DNA of 64,000 nt from positions 1 to 64,000 of the forward strand of contig NZ_WBXM01000005.1 in NCBI RefSeq assembly GCF_033042135.1, written 5' to 3'. The translations under genes and the position numbers were made by a program. Positions 54,310 to 63,229 of the stretch are shown in pieces. Origin of the DNA: Haloechinothrix sp033042135 (GTDB lineage Bacteria > Actinomycetota > Actinomycetes > Mycobacteriales > Pseudonocardiaceae). The notes below the pieces were generated by a model, which was not told the origin of the DNA, ran no database searches, and saw only the letters and a list, made by a program, of their open reading frames with translations. The stretch's first letter is position 1. Each line of letters starts with the position of its first letter.

Positions 54310-55590
54310 TCATGCGCGCTCGGCGACCGCCGACATCGCGGTGGTGATCGCCGCCAGCTCGGTGTCGGTGGTGATGTACGGCGGCATCGCATAGACCATG
54401 TTCCGGAACGGCCGCAGCCACACCCCGTGACCGGTGGCGACCTCGGTCGCCACCGCCATGTCGACGTCGTGGTCCAGCTCGATCACCCCGATCGCCCCGA
54501 GCGTGCGCACCTCGCGCACGCCAGGCAACTCGACTGCCGCGGCCAGCCCGGACCGTAGACCCGCCTCGATCCTGGCCACCTGCGCGCTCCACTCGTTGTC
54601 GTGCAGCAACCCGATCGACGCGTTGGCCACCGACGAGGCCAGCGGGTTTCCCATGAAGGTCGGGCCGTGCGCCAGCACCGGCAGTTCGCCCCGCGAGATC
54701 CCCTCGGCGACCCGGGACGTGCACAGCGCGGCCGCCATGGTCAGGTACCCGGCGGTCAGCGCCTTGCCGAGGCATAGCACGTCCGGACTCACGCCTGCGT
54801 GGTCGGCCGCGAACAGCGCGCCGCTCCTACCAAAGCCGGTGGCGATCTCGTCGAAGATCAGCAGCACCTCGTGCTCGTCGGCGACCTCGCGCAGCACCCG
54901 CAGGTACTCCGGGTTGTGGAACCGCATGCCGCCCGCGCCCTGGACCACCGGCTCCACGATCACCGCGGCCAGCTCGTCGGCGTGCCGAGCGACCGCCTCG
55001 GCCAGCTCCCTGGTGTAGGCCTCGTCACAGGCGACGCCGAACCCAGACGGTGGTGGGGGCACGAAGATCTGTTCGGGCAGCACGCCGCGCCACAGCGAGT
55101 GCATCCCGCCCTCCGGATCGCACACGCTCATCGGGTGGAAGGTGTCCCCGTGATATCCGCTCCGCCAGGTGAGCAGCTTCTGCTTGGCTGGCTTACCCAG
55201 CGACCGCCAGTACTGCAGACACATCTTGATGGCGACCTCGACCGATACCGACCCCGAATCGCACAGGAACACGTGCTCCAGTGGTTCGGGGGTGAGCTCC
55301 ACGAGGTTCGTGGCCAGCGCGATGGCGGGTTCGTGGGTGAGCCCGCCGAACATCACGTGGCTCATCCGACCTACCTGGTCATGCACGGCCTGGTCGAGCA
55401 CCGGGTGCCGGTAACCGTGGATAGCAGCCCACCAGGAGGACATCCCATCGATGAGCTCGCGCCCGTCGGCGAGCCGCAACCGAACACCCTCGGCGGATTC
55501 CACCAGCAACGGCTCCACGGTGCCTGGCATCGGACCGTAGGGGTGCCATACGTGCCGGGTATCGAGCTCCAACAACCTGGCGCTGTCCAT
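54310..55590 (-). CDS. bioA: Adenosylmethionine-8-amino-7-oxononanoate aminotransferase
   Basis: 426 aa class III PLP enzyme. DTRHVWHPYGPM at the start, MSSWWAAIHGYRHP, the DEIATGFGRSG pair and PLP lysine in CLGKALTAGYLTMAA are diagnostic of BioA. Uses SAM as amino donor to make DAPA. ATG 55590 is 6 nt after TAGGCT (55602-55597), a leaderless promoter. Confidence 0.94.
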   Translation of the reverse strand: MDSARLLELDTRHVWHPYGPMPGTVEPLLVESAEGVRLRLADGRELIDGMSSWWAAIHGYRHPVLDQAVHDQVGRMSHVMFGGLTHEPAIALATNLVELTPEPLEHVFLCDSGSVSVEVAIKMCLQYWRSLGKPAKQKLLTWRSGYHGDTFHPMSVCDPEGGMHSLWRGVLPEQIFVPPPPSGFGVACDEAYTRELAEAVARHADELAAVIVEPVVQGAGGMRFHNPEYLRVLREVADEHEVLLIFDEIATGFGRSGALFAADHAGVSPDVLCLGKALTAGYLTMAAALCTSRVAEGISRGELPVLAHGPTFMGNPLASSVANASIGLLHDNEWSAQVARIEAGLRSGLAAAVELPGVREVRTLGAIGVIELDHDVDMAVATEVATGHGVWLRPFRNMVYAMPPYITTDTELAAITTAMSAVAERA

Positions 55591-55722
55591 GCCTGTAGCC
55601 TATGAGTCGGCCACATCGCCTGGTACAGGCGGATCGGATCTCCGGAATCCAGTGCGGAGGTCCCGCGCGACCGAGCGCGTTACCGAGCCGAACGAACCAT
55701 CCGGTGTGAAGGGATTCGCACG

Positions 55723-56088
55723 GTGCCCGAACTCCTGCCCAACGCCTTGACGATCGCGGCGCTACTGACCGCGGCATGGACCCTGATTCCCCTGGTGCGC
55801 GACCGCGGCCCTGACCGGATCCTGCTGGGTGCGCTCGCGCTGATCGAGATCGGGCTCATCGTCCTCGCCGTGCTGGGAATCGTCGCCCTGACCGGCACGG
55901 ACCGGGAGATCGACACCCTGTCGTTCGTCGCCTACCTGATCGGAACGCTGTTCATCCTGCCCGTGGCCACCGCGTGGGCGCTGGCAGAACGCAGCAGGTG
56001 GGGAAACGCCGTGCTACTCATCGGCTGCCTGGCCATCCCGGTGATGATCCTGCGGATGAACCAGATCTGGGCGGGCGAGGGTGTCTGA
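55723..56088 (+). CDS. Small four-helix membrane protein
   Basis: 121 aa, four hydrophobic segments (about 6-24, 33-58, 66-87, 93-110). Starts with GTG 55723 after GAAGGG at 9-10 nt. No known family recognised. Overlaps the next gene by 8 nt (GTGTCTGA), so the two are a coupled pair, both membrane proteins, placed between bioA and pimB. Confidence 0.7.
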   Translation: MPELLPNALTIAALLTAAWTLIPLVRDRGPDRILLGALALIEIGLIVLAVLGIVALTGTDREIDTLSFVAYLIGTLFILPVATAWALAERSRWGNAVLLIGCLAIPVMILRMNQIWAGEGV

Positions 56089-56524
56089 CGGTAAGGCCGG
56101 GGCAAGCGACAGGGCGGTGCGCCAGGCCACGCGCAGCGGACCCGGCCGGGTGCTGATCACCGTGTACGCGATCTTCGCGATCGGGGCCACCTCCCGGTCC
56201 GCGGTGCAGATCGCGACACGGTTCGAGGAGGCACCGCTGGCGTATCTACTGTCCGCGTTCGCAGCCGTCGTCTACGTGCTGGCCACCATCGCGCTGGCCA
56301 GGGGCGGTCTCACCTCGCGGACGATGGCCACCGTTTTCTGCCTTATCGAGCTGCTCGGGGTGCTGATCGTGGGAACAGCCAGCCTGCTGGTGCCCCAGGC
56401 GTTCCCGGATGCCACGGTGTGGTCGCACTTCGGCCGCGGCTACCTCTACATCCCGCTGGTGCTACCGGTGCTCGGCCTGTGGTGGCTCCGCCGCACAGCG
56501 CCACGTACCGGTACCGGCGCGTAG
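56081..56524 (+). CDS. Four-helix membrane protein
   Basis: 147 aa. Helices at about 24-42, 52-72, 80-103 and 120-136 and a basic C-terminus. The first helix begins VLITVYAIFAIGATSRSAVQ; the pattern is found in uncharacterised actinobacterial membrane proteins. Coupled by overlap to the previous gene. Convergent with pimB, 4 bp apart. Function not recognised. Confidence 0.75.
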   Translation: MSDGKAGASDRAVRQATRSGPGRVLITVYAIFAIGATSRSAVQIATRFEEAPLAYLLSAFAAVVYVLATIALARGGLTSRTMATVFCLIELLGVLIVGTASLLVPQAFPDATVWSHFGRGYLYIPLVLPVLGLWWLRRTAPRTGTGA

Positions 56525-56528
56525 CCAG

Positions 56529-57695
56529 TCATGAGCGGTCGGGTGCGGCAGTGTCACCGAGCAGCATCGCGAGGCGTCCGGCGAACCGCTCCCAACGCCA
56601 GTGGTCGGTCACCCACCGGCGGCCCGCCTGACCCATGCTGCGCGCGCGTGCCGGATCCGCCAGCACACTCGCCAGCGTGTCGACGAGCTGGTGCCGGTCC
56701 CTGCCGTGTACCGCGTGCCCGGTGACCTCGTCGAGCACGGTCTCCGGCGCACCACCCGACTGCCCGGCCACCACAGGCAACCCGGTCGCCGAAGCCTCCA
56801 GGTAGACGATGCCGAGGCCTTCCACGTCGAGCCCGCAGGCGCGGGTCCGCGCAGGCATGGCGAACACGTCCCCGGCCGCATAGTAGGCAGGCAGCTCCTC
56901 CCACGGCACCGCTCCCGTCACGACGACGTGCGCGGCTATCCCGTGCCTGCCAGCCAACGACTCGATGCGGGCACGGTCGCGACCGTCACCGACGAGCAGC
57001 AGCGCCGTTTCCGGCACCCGGCGCCGCAGTTCCGGCAGGATCCGCACCAGCATGTCCTGGCCTTTACGCGGCACCAGCCGCGAGACGCACACCACGGTCG
57101 GGCGATCGCCGAGACCATGCCTGGCGCGGATGGTCTCGCGAGCGGCGCCGTCCGGGCGGAACCGCCCGGTATCTACACCGGACGGGAGGTACTCCAGCCC
57201 CGCCAACGGCCCGAACGCCCCGGCCAGCCGCCTGCGCGTGTAGTCACTGACGTAGGTCACGACATCGGTGGTGTTGCCCATCCTCCGCAGAGCCTGCCTG
57301 CCACCGGGGATCATCGACCAGCCGACCTCGTGCCCGTGCGTGCTGGCCACCACCCGCTCGACCCCCGTCCGGCGCAGCGCGGGCGCCAGGAGCGCGAGCG
57401 GGGCGGCCGCACCGAACCACACCGCCTCGATGCCGTATGCCCGCACCAGCTCGACCGCACGCCGCCGCACCGCAGCCGTGGGCAGCATCGGCGATCCGGG
57501 ATGCCGCACCACCTCGAACGGTTGCCGCGCGTCGAACCGCGCCTGCGAGCCGGCTCCCGGCCAGGCACCGTCACCGGAGGGCGCGTACACCACCAGGTCC
57601 TCCGGCTCCAGGTGACGCGCCAGGCTGTGCAGGTAGGCCTGGATTCCGCCCGCGCGGGGTGGGAAGTCGTTGGTGACGAGCAGTGTTCGACGCAC
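56529..57695 (-). CDS. pimB: GDP-mannose-dependent PI-monomannoside mannosyltransferase
   Basis: 388 aa GT-B glycosyltransferase, GT4 family. Very close in pattern to Mtb PimB' (Rv2188c): LLVTNDFPPRAGGIQAYL, AVWFGAAAPLALLAPALR, ASTHGHEVGWSM, EYLPSGVDTGRFRPD, CVSRLVPRKGQD and the E-x7-E site RTRACGLDVEGLGIVYLEASA. It adds the second mannose to PIM1 on the inner membrane face. GTG 57695 is 6 nt after TAGCCT (57707-57702), leaderless. Supports a mycolata-type or related actinobacterial envelope with PIMs. Confidence 0.9.
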   Translation of the reverse strand: MRRTLLVTNDFPPRAGGIQAYLHSLARHLEPEDLVVYAPSGDGAWPGAGSQARFDARQPFEVVRHPGSPMLPTAAVRRRAVELVRAYGIEAVWFGAAAPLALLAPALRRTGVERVVASTHGHEVGWSMIPGGRQALRRMGNTTDVVTYVSDYTRRRLAGAFGPLAGLEYLPSGVDTGRFRPDGAARETIRARHGLGDRPTVVCVSRLVPRKGQDMLVRILPELRRRVPETALLLVGDGRDRARIESLAGRHGIAAHVVVTGAVPWEELPAYYAAGDVFAMPARTRACGLDVEGLGIVYLEASATGLPVVAGQSGGAPETVLDEVTGHAVHGRDRHQLVDTLASVLADPARARSMGQAGRRWVTDHWRWERFAGRLAMLLGDTAAPDRS

Positions 57696-57736
57696 GGGAC
57701 GAGGCTACCTACTCGCCCCCGCGCCGAGCAGGACCG

Positions 57737-58780
57737 CTACGCGACGCGGCGGGCACCGCTGAAGTCGCCCTCCATCATCTCGGCGACCTTCACCACGTCA
57801 CCCTGCTGCGGGGCGTGCACCATCTTGCCATCACCGACATAGATGCCCACATGCGACACGGGTTCGTAGAAGAACACCAAGTCACCCGGCTGCAGCTGGT
57901 CACGCGGGATCGGCTGACCGTGGGTGGACTGTGCCCTGCTCGACCGCGGGATGCTGATCCCCGCCTGCTGATAGGCCCATGAAGTCAGGCCTGAGCAGTC
58001 GAAACGGTCGGGACCATCGGCACCCCATTCGTAAGGGCTGCCGCGCTTGCCCATGGCCGCATCCACCGCCTGCTGTGCAGCCGCGCCGGGAGCCACGATC
58101 TGCGAGGGCGCGTCAGCACCCTCGCTCTGGTGCATCTGCTGGTCTTCGTCGGTGAGCAGGCCGGCGGCTTCACGCACCTCCTCGATCCGCTCATCGAGCG
58201 TGGCCTGCCTGGCCTCGATGTCGACGACGAGTTCCTCGGCGGTTTCCCTGGCCTGCTCGGCGCGGGTCGCCGCGTCCTCGGCGTCGCGCTGGGCGACGCT
58301 GGCCTGCTCCACGGCGCTGCTGAGCCGCTCCATCGCCTCGTTCTGGTCCGCGGCCAGCACGTCCAGTGCGGTGGAGCGCTCCAGGTAGTCCTGGGTGGAC
58401 TGCCCTGCGAGCAGCGCGGACATCGTGGTGACCTCGGCGCCGTTGGTGTAGCTCGCGCTGGCGAAAGCGTCGACGACGTGGCGGTACTCGCGCTGCTCGG
58501 CCAGTGCCTCGCGCTCGGAACGTTCCGCGGCCTCGAGATCGGCCTCCGCCTGCTCGAGCTCCCGTTCAGCGACCTCCAGGTCGTCCTGAGCCTCGAGATG
58601 CGCCTCGTTGAGCTGCTCGGCCTCGGCGACGAGCTCGCGATACTCGCGCAGCTCCTCGGAGGCACCGGGGGGAAGTGGGTCGGGGTCTGCGACGGCGGGA
58701 GTGTGGACGCCGACGACTGCGATGACGGCTGCGGCGGCGATCCCGCCGGTCAGCATTCGCTTCACATTATGCGACTTCAC
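57737..58780 (-). CDS. Secreted NlpC/P60 peptidoglycan endopeptidase, RipA-like
   Basis: 347 aa. Signal peptide (GGIAAAAVIAVVGVHTPAVA), then a long coiled coil about 40-205 rich in Glu/Ala, and a C-terminal NlpC/P60 domain with C262 (FDCSGLTSW), H310 (SHVGIYVG) and H322 (VHAP). It cuts D-iso-Glu/meso-DAP links during cell separation; the coiled coil often keeps such enzymes inactive until a partner binds. Corresponds in place to Rv2190c next to pimB. GTG 58780 has AAAGGAG but with a long gap; a GTG six codons later is possible. Confidence 0.88.
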   Translation of the reverse strand: MKSHNVKRMLTGGIAAAAVIAVVGVHTPAVADPDPLPPGASEELREYRELVAEAEQLNEAHLEAQDDLEVAERELEQAEADLEAAERSEREALAEQREYRHVVDAFASASYTNGAEVTTMSALLAGQSTQDYLERSTALDVLAADQNEAMERLSSAVEQASVAQRDAEDAATRAEQARETAEELVVDIEARQATLDERIEEVREAAGLLTDEDQQMHQSEGADAPSQIVAPGAAAQQAVDAAMGKRGSPYEWGADGPDRFDCSGLTSWAYQQAGISIPRSSRAQSTHGQPIPRDQLQPGDLVFFYEPVSHVGIYVGDGKMVHAPQQGDVVKVAEMMEGDFSGARRVA

Positions 58781-59422
58781 GTCGCGCGTCTCTCCTTTGC
58801 GTCCGGTCGCCTATCCGGGAGCCGGGATACGGAGAGGTCGGGGTCCTCTCCTACCGCGAGGCGCTCGCATCGAAGCGCATCCCGCCGGATCGCGGCGCGT
58901 TCGACCGCAACACCCCGTGCAGGGGCGGTGCTCGGCGACACTCGGCGACACTCACTGTCGGCCGTGCCGGACTGTTGTCGAACGCTGCGAACCGTACGCG
59001 GTCTCGCGGCAGCCCCGGAACAGCCCCCCGACAAGCTGCCTCGGCGACAACCCCACGGCGCCGCCTCCTGTCGTACAGCGACTGCCTTCCGTGAGGTCTC
59101 GAACAGGTTACGAAACCGATCGAGTGACGTCCAGCCCGAATCGGCCATTCGGCCCAGTCCGTTCGGCGAAACTCGTTCAGCGGAGCTGGTCATCGCGCCC
59201 TGTGATAAACGCTACAGAAGTAGCGGCGACGTTCACCGGCCGCTCACCGATCGGATCAACCGTTCGTCGCAGTGCGTGACGACACACCCCCGTAATGTTC
59301 CCGGGCCGGCCATGCACTGCGACCCCGAAAACGAACACGATGCGTAACTATGCGGTGACCGGCGTGCCGCACGGTGCCGGTGATGCCGGTCCGGACGGCC
59401 ACCCCTGCGGGAACTCCCGGAA
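58781..59422. other. 642-bp region upstream of the RipA-like gene
   Basis: No gene recognised. It must hold the promoter and leader of the NlpC/P60 gene on the minus strand. The decamer CTCGGCGACA occurs three times exactly (58931-58940, 58941-58950, 59040-59049), the first two in tandem. A TGTGATAAACGCTAC segment lies at 59200. No match to the c-di-AMP (ydaO) riboswitch was seen on either strand. Confidence 0.6.
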
Positions 59423-61234
59423 CTAGCCGCGGCCGACGTACTCCCAGTGCCACGGCTCCTCCCTGCCGCCGCCCTGCCGTGCCCACTGCGGGTGGATCCA
59501 GCCGAACGCGGGCGCGTTGTTCACCATCCAGCGATGCTGTGGTGTACCGAACGACTCCACACCCGCGCAGAGATCCACAGCCAGACCCCAGCCGTGATTG
59601 CTCGTGCCGGGCACCGCGGCGAGCGCCGGCTTGCGGTGATACAGATCGACCTGGGCATCGAACGTGCGGTACGAGTCCGTCACGCACAGCCCGTCACCGA
59701 ACTCCTCGGCGTACGCGGCCGACAGCGCCACGAACCGCTGCGCCGCATCGCATCGCAACACATGGCTGCCCACCCCGATGGAACACAGCGCCGACCGCGG
59801 AATCAGCCCGTTAGGGTAGCCACCCCACGCACCGGCGCTGTCGTACTGTTGCTCCCCGCCGGATCCGGTGGAGATCGGCAGCTCCACACCACCGCAACGC
59901 CAGGTCAGTTCCCCATCCTCACGCTCGGGCACGTCACGCGCCTGGCTGCGCTGCCCCAGTGCGGGACGTATCACCCCGAGCGCGGAATCGCTGGCTGGCA
60001 GGTCGGTCACCGCGACACTGGCGATGCGACCGTCGGCGGCGAGCATGGTGCGGTCGTCGAGCACGATACCGACGTGCTGCACCCCGTACTTCGCGGGCCC
60101 AACGAAGACCACGTCGCCGGGCTGCGCGTCCTCGTAGGGAACCTGACGTCCTCGTGCCAGCTGGGCGGCCGCGTCGCGCGGCATGTCCAGATCGTTCCCG
60201 TCGTAGACCGCGTGAACCAGCCCGTCGCACGAGTAAGCCACGGGGCCGGTGCCCTCGTCCTTCGGCACGTACGGTTTGCCGAGCTCGTCCACAGCATCCG
60301 ATACCGCGTCGGCCGTTTCCGCCGGGAGCACGAGCAGACGCTCACCGTCCACGGTGACCTGCGCCACTCCGGCTTGGGGTTCGCCGTCCTCACCTTGGAC
60401 GGGACGCATGCCGGACGGCAGGGAATCCGGATCGGACAGTGCCGCGGCGCTCGGCAACGTCACCCCCGCATCGTCCAGCCGGTCTAGGTATGCCTCCCAA
60501 CTGGCTGCGGTCTCCGTGTTGCGCTCGCGCTGCGCTTCCTGCTGCGCGATCACCGCCTCGTTGGCCTCCCCGATCGGTCCGCGCAACTCCGAGGAGATCG
60601 CATCAGCGCGGTGTGACGCGTCGGTATTGCGACGTTCGAGTTCCTCGGCGCGCTCGGCGGCTTCCTCTTCCAGCTCCTCGGCCTTGCGCTCGGTCTCGAC
60701 CGCGGATCTGTGGCGTTCCAGCGCGGCGAGCAGCTGCTCGTCCTGCTCGGACCGCAACAGCCGGATCATCTCCGAGCCTGCGAGGGCATCCTTCGGGCTG
60801 CCCGCCGTCAGCAGCACCCGCACCTCATCGGGGCGTCCCATGGCCGTGAACACGGTGCGCGAGAAATCGTCGACCTCGGTCTGCATATCGGCCAGCTCGG
60901 CCTCGGCGGCCCGCCGTTCCTCGGTGGCGCTGTCCAGCCTCGCGGTGGCCTCGTCGAGTTCCTGCTGCGCCTCGGCGATGCGCCCGCTGAGCGCATCGAG
61001 CTCCTCCTGCACCTCGGTGGCCGACACCTGCAGGTCCGCGATCTCCGGATCCGCGAACGCCTCCCCAGGGCGAGGATCCGGCACCCCGACATCGGGCGCG
61101 ACCCCCGCCTCGACGGGAACCTCGTCGGTCTCGCTCGGCGCATGGTCCTCCGCAGCCGCGGGAAGGACGACCACCAACCCCAGTGCCAGGGACAGGGCCG
61201 CCAGTAGCGCACCACTCGCCCTGCTAGCCCGCAT
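59423..61234 (-). CDS. Secreted fusion: coiled coil, NlpC/P60-like and VanY (M15B) domains
   Basis: 603 aa. Signal peptide 1-28 (LLAALSLALGLVVVLPAAA), coiled coil about 65-255, NlpC/P60-like domain about 300-425 with C336 (SCDGLVHAVY) and H387 (HVGIVLDD), then a D-Ala-D-Ala carboxypeptidase-like VanY/M15B domain about 480-600 with zinc ligands H547, D554 (SNHGWGLAVDL) and H596 (EPWHWEYV). In the NlpC part the third polar residue seen as H in VHAP of the neighbour is alanine (MLAADG). So two peptidoglycan cutting folds occur in one protein. ATG 61234 has GGGAGGT 4 nt upstream. Confidence 0.82.
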   Translation of the reverse strand: MRASRASGALLAALSLALGLVVVLPAAAEDHAPSETDEVPVEAGVAPDVGVPDPRPGEAFADPEIADLQVSATEVQEELDALSGRIAEAQQELDEATARLDSATEERRAAEAELADMQTEVDDFSRTVFTAMGRPDEVRVLLTAGSPKDALAGSEMIRLLRSEQDEQLLAALERHRSAVETERKAEELEEEAAERAEELERRNTDASHRADAISSELRGPIGEANEAVIAQQEAQRERNTETAASWEAYLDRLDDAGVTLPSAAALSDPDSLPSGMRPVQGEDGEPQAGVAQVTVDGERLLVLPAETADAVSDAVDELGKPYVPKDEGTGPVAYSCDGLVHAVYDGNDLDMPRDAAAQLARGRQVPYEDAQPGDVVFVGPAKYGVQHVGIVLDDRTMLAADGRIASVAVTDLPASDSALGVIRPALGQRSQARDVPEREDGELTWRCGGVELPISTGSGGEQQYDSAGAWGGYPNGLIPRSALCSIGVGSHVLRCDAAQRFVALSAAYAEEFGDGLCVTDSYRTFDAQVDLYHRKPALAAVPGTSNHGWGLAVDLCAGVESFGTPQHRWMVNNAPAFGWIHPQWARQGGGREEPWHWEYVGRG

Positions 61235-61473
61235 CCGTACCTCCCGCACCCGACGAGCGGGCCGTCCCGCCGTCACGAAGGAAACCCGGGAACGCGTACC
61301 CCTCGGCGCCGCACCCCGGAAGAAATCTCACTACCAGCACAACGATGTGCTCCAGCTTACGTGACGCGACCCACCATGAACACCGTTCACGGGGTCAATC
61401 GTGACGTGGGTAGCAGTGCCGCCCCTCCCCTGGTCACCGTCCGCTGTCGGGCGGATGGCCTATCGTGCCGATC

Positions 61474-63192
61474 ATGGCGACCCAGCTGTCCTTCGACGAG
61501 CTCGGCACGCCGCTGCACGAGGTCACCTTCGTCGTGCTCGACCTGGAGACCACCGGCGGCAGGCCAGCCCACGACAGGATCACCGAGATCGGCGCGGTCA
61601 AGGTTCGCGGCGGGCAGCTGCTCGGCGAGTTCAGCACGCTGGTGAACCCGGGGCGGCCCATCCCGCCGCAGGTGGCCTCGCTGACCGGGATCACCGACGC
61701 CATGGTGGCCGACGCTCCCGAACTCGCGACGGTGCTGCCCGCGTTCCTGGAGTTCGCCGCGGGCGACGTCCTCGTCGCCCACAACGCCCGGTTCGACCTG
61801 GGTTTCCTCCGGGCCGCCTGTAGCGCGCACGGCTACGCACGGCCCGACCATCGGGTGCTGTGCACCGTCCGACTGGCACGGCACGTGCTCTCCCGCAGGG
61901 ACGCGCCCAGCTGCAAGCTGTCCGCGCTTGCCACGCTGTTCGGGGCACGAACCCCGGAGCACCGCGCACTGCACGACGCGCGCGCCACAGTGGACGTGCT
62001 GCACGCACTGCTGGAGCGCGTGGGCTCGCTGGGCGTGCATTCCATCGACGAACTGGTCGCCTTCCAAGCCCGGGTGAGTCCGCAGCAGCGCCGCAAGCGC
62101 TCGTTGGCCGCACACCTGCCCGCAGCGCCCGGCGTGTACCTGTTCCGCGGCCCGAACGACGAGGTGCTCTATATCGGTACCGCGAGCAACCTACGTAACC
62201 GGGTGCAGCAGTACTTCACCGGCTCCGAGACCCGCAGCCGCATGCGCGAGATGGTCACGCTGGCCACCTCGGTGGCGCATGTCGAGTGCGCCACCGCCCT
62301 CGAAGCCGAGGTAAGGGAGCAACGCCTGCTCGCGGCGCACCGGCCCAGCTACAACCGGCGCGCTAAGAATCCGCACCGCTCCTGGTGGATCGCGCTGACC
62401 TCGGAGTCCTTCCCCCGGCTCTCGGTGGTGCGCCGCGAGCGGCCCGGCGCGTTGGGGCCGTTCGGCAGCAGGCGATCGGCTGCGCGGACCGCCGCGACGC
62501 TCACCGCCGCGGTGGGGTTGCGCTCCTGTACCCAGCGGATCGCCGTCCGCTCTCCGGACGGCAGCCCGTGCGCGGAGTTCGACCTCGGGCGGTGCGGCGC
62601 CCCCTGCGCTGGCAAGCAGGACGCGGCGGACTACGCGCCTGCCGCCCGCGCCATCACCGAGCTGGTCACCGGCTCCGGCGCGGAGCCGCTACGGGCCACC
62701 GAGCGCGAGATCGCCCGCCTGTCGGCCGCGCACCATTTCGAACGAGCCGCGCAGCTCCGCGACGAACTGGCCGCACTGGTCCGTGCGGTGGATCGCGCGC
62801 ACCGCATGTCCGCGCTCGCCCGGATCACCGAGATGGTCGCCGCCGCACCCGACGGTGCGGGCGGGTGGGAGTTCGCGGTCATCCGCTACGGAAGGCTCGC
62901 TGCGGCGGGCACCGCGCGGCGTGGCACCGCGCCGATGCCGATCGTGGAGGCGCTGACCGCGGCGGCGGAGACGGTCCTGCCCGGCGACGGCCCGCTGCGC
63001 GGCGCCGCTCCCGACGAGGTAGCGGCCCTGTTGCGTTGGTTGGACCGCCCGGGAACGCGCCTGGTCCGTGCCACCGAAGGCTGGGCCGAACCCGCGGTCG
63101 CTGCCGGCCCGTGGCGCGAGTGGCTGGAGCTGGCAGCCGAGGCGTCCACACTCGAACGAACACCCCGCACGATGGAAGGCGCGGACCGCTGA
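61474..63192 (+). CDS. DEDDh exonuclease fused to UvrC-like GIY-YIG protein
   Basis: 572 aa. The N-terminal DnaQ-like 3'-5' exonuclease (about 18-185) has DLETTG, AHNARFDLGFL and HDARATVD, covering the DEDDh residues. A GIY-YIG domain starts near 220 (GVYLFRG ... VLYIGTASNLRNRV), followed by a UvrC-like middle part with RCGAPCAG and a UVR-like helical pair. The C-terminal UvrC nuclease is missing. Mycobacteria have the same fusion (Rv2191; Cho/UvrC-like). ATG 61474 is 7 nt after TATCGT, leaderless. DNA repair or processing role inferred. Confidence 0.85.
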   Translation: MATQLSFDELGTPLHEVTFVVLDLETTGGRPAHDRITEIGAVKVRGGQLLGEFSTLVNPGRPIPPQVASLTGITDAMVADAPELATVLPAFLEFAAGDVLVAHNARFDLGFLRAACSAHGYARPDHRVLCTVRLARHVLSRRDAPSCKLSALATLFGARTPEHRALHDARATVDVLHALLERVGSLGVHSIDELVAFQARVSPQQRRKRSLAAHLPAAPGVYLFRGPNDEVLYIGTASNLRNRVQQYFTGSETRSRMREMVTLATSVAHVECATALEAEVREQRLLAAHRPSYNRRAKNPHRSWWIALTSESFPRLSVVRRERPGALGPFGSRRSAARTAATLTAAVGLRSCTQRIAVRSPDGSPCAEFDLGRCGAPCAGKQDAADYAPAARAITELVTGSGAEPLRATEREIARLSAAHHFERAAQLRDELAALVRAVDRAHRMSALARITEMVAAAPDGAGGWEFAVIRYGRLAAAGTARRGTAPMPIVEALTAAAETVLPGDGPLRGAAPDEVAALLRWLDRPGTRLVRATEGWAEPAVAAGPWREWLELAAEASTLERTPRTMEGADR

Positions 63193-63229
63193 GTCACCAG
63201 CGGCCCGCGCCCCTCTTGCTTCAGCTGGT

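Noticed and set aside
58781..59422. Possible c-di-AMP (ydaO) riboswitch before the NlpC/P60 gene
   Set aside because: Expected because such switches precede actinobacterial lytic enzymes, but neither the GGGGAACC-type nor the GCTAACC-type conserved segments were found on either strand.
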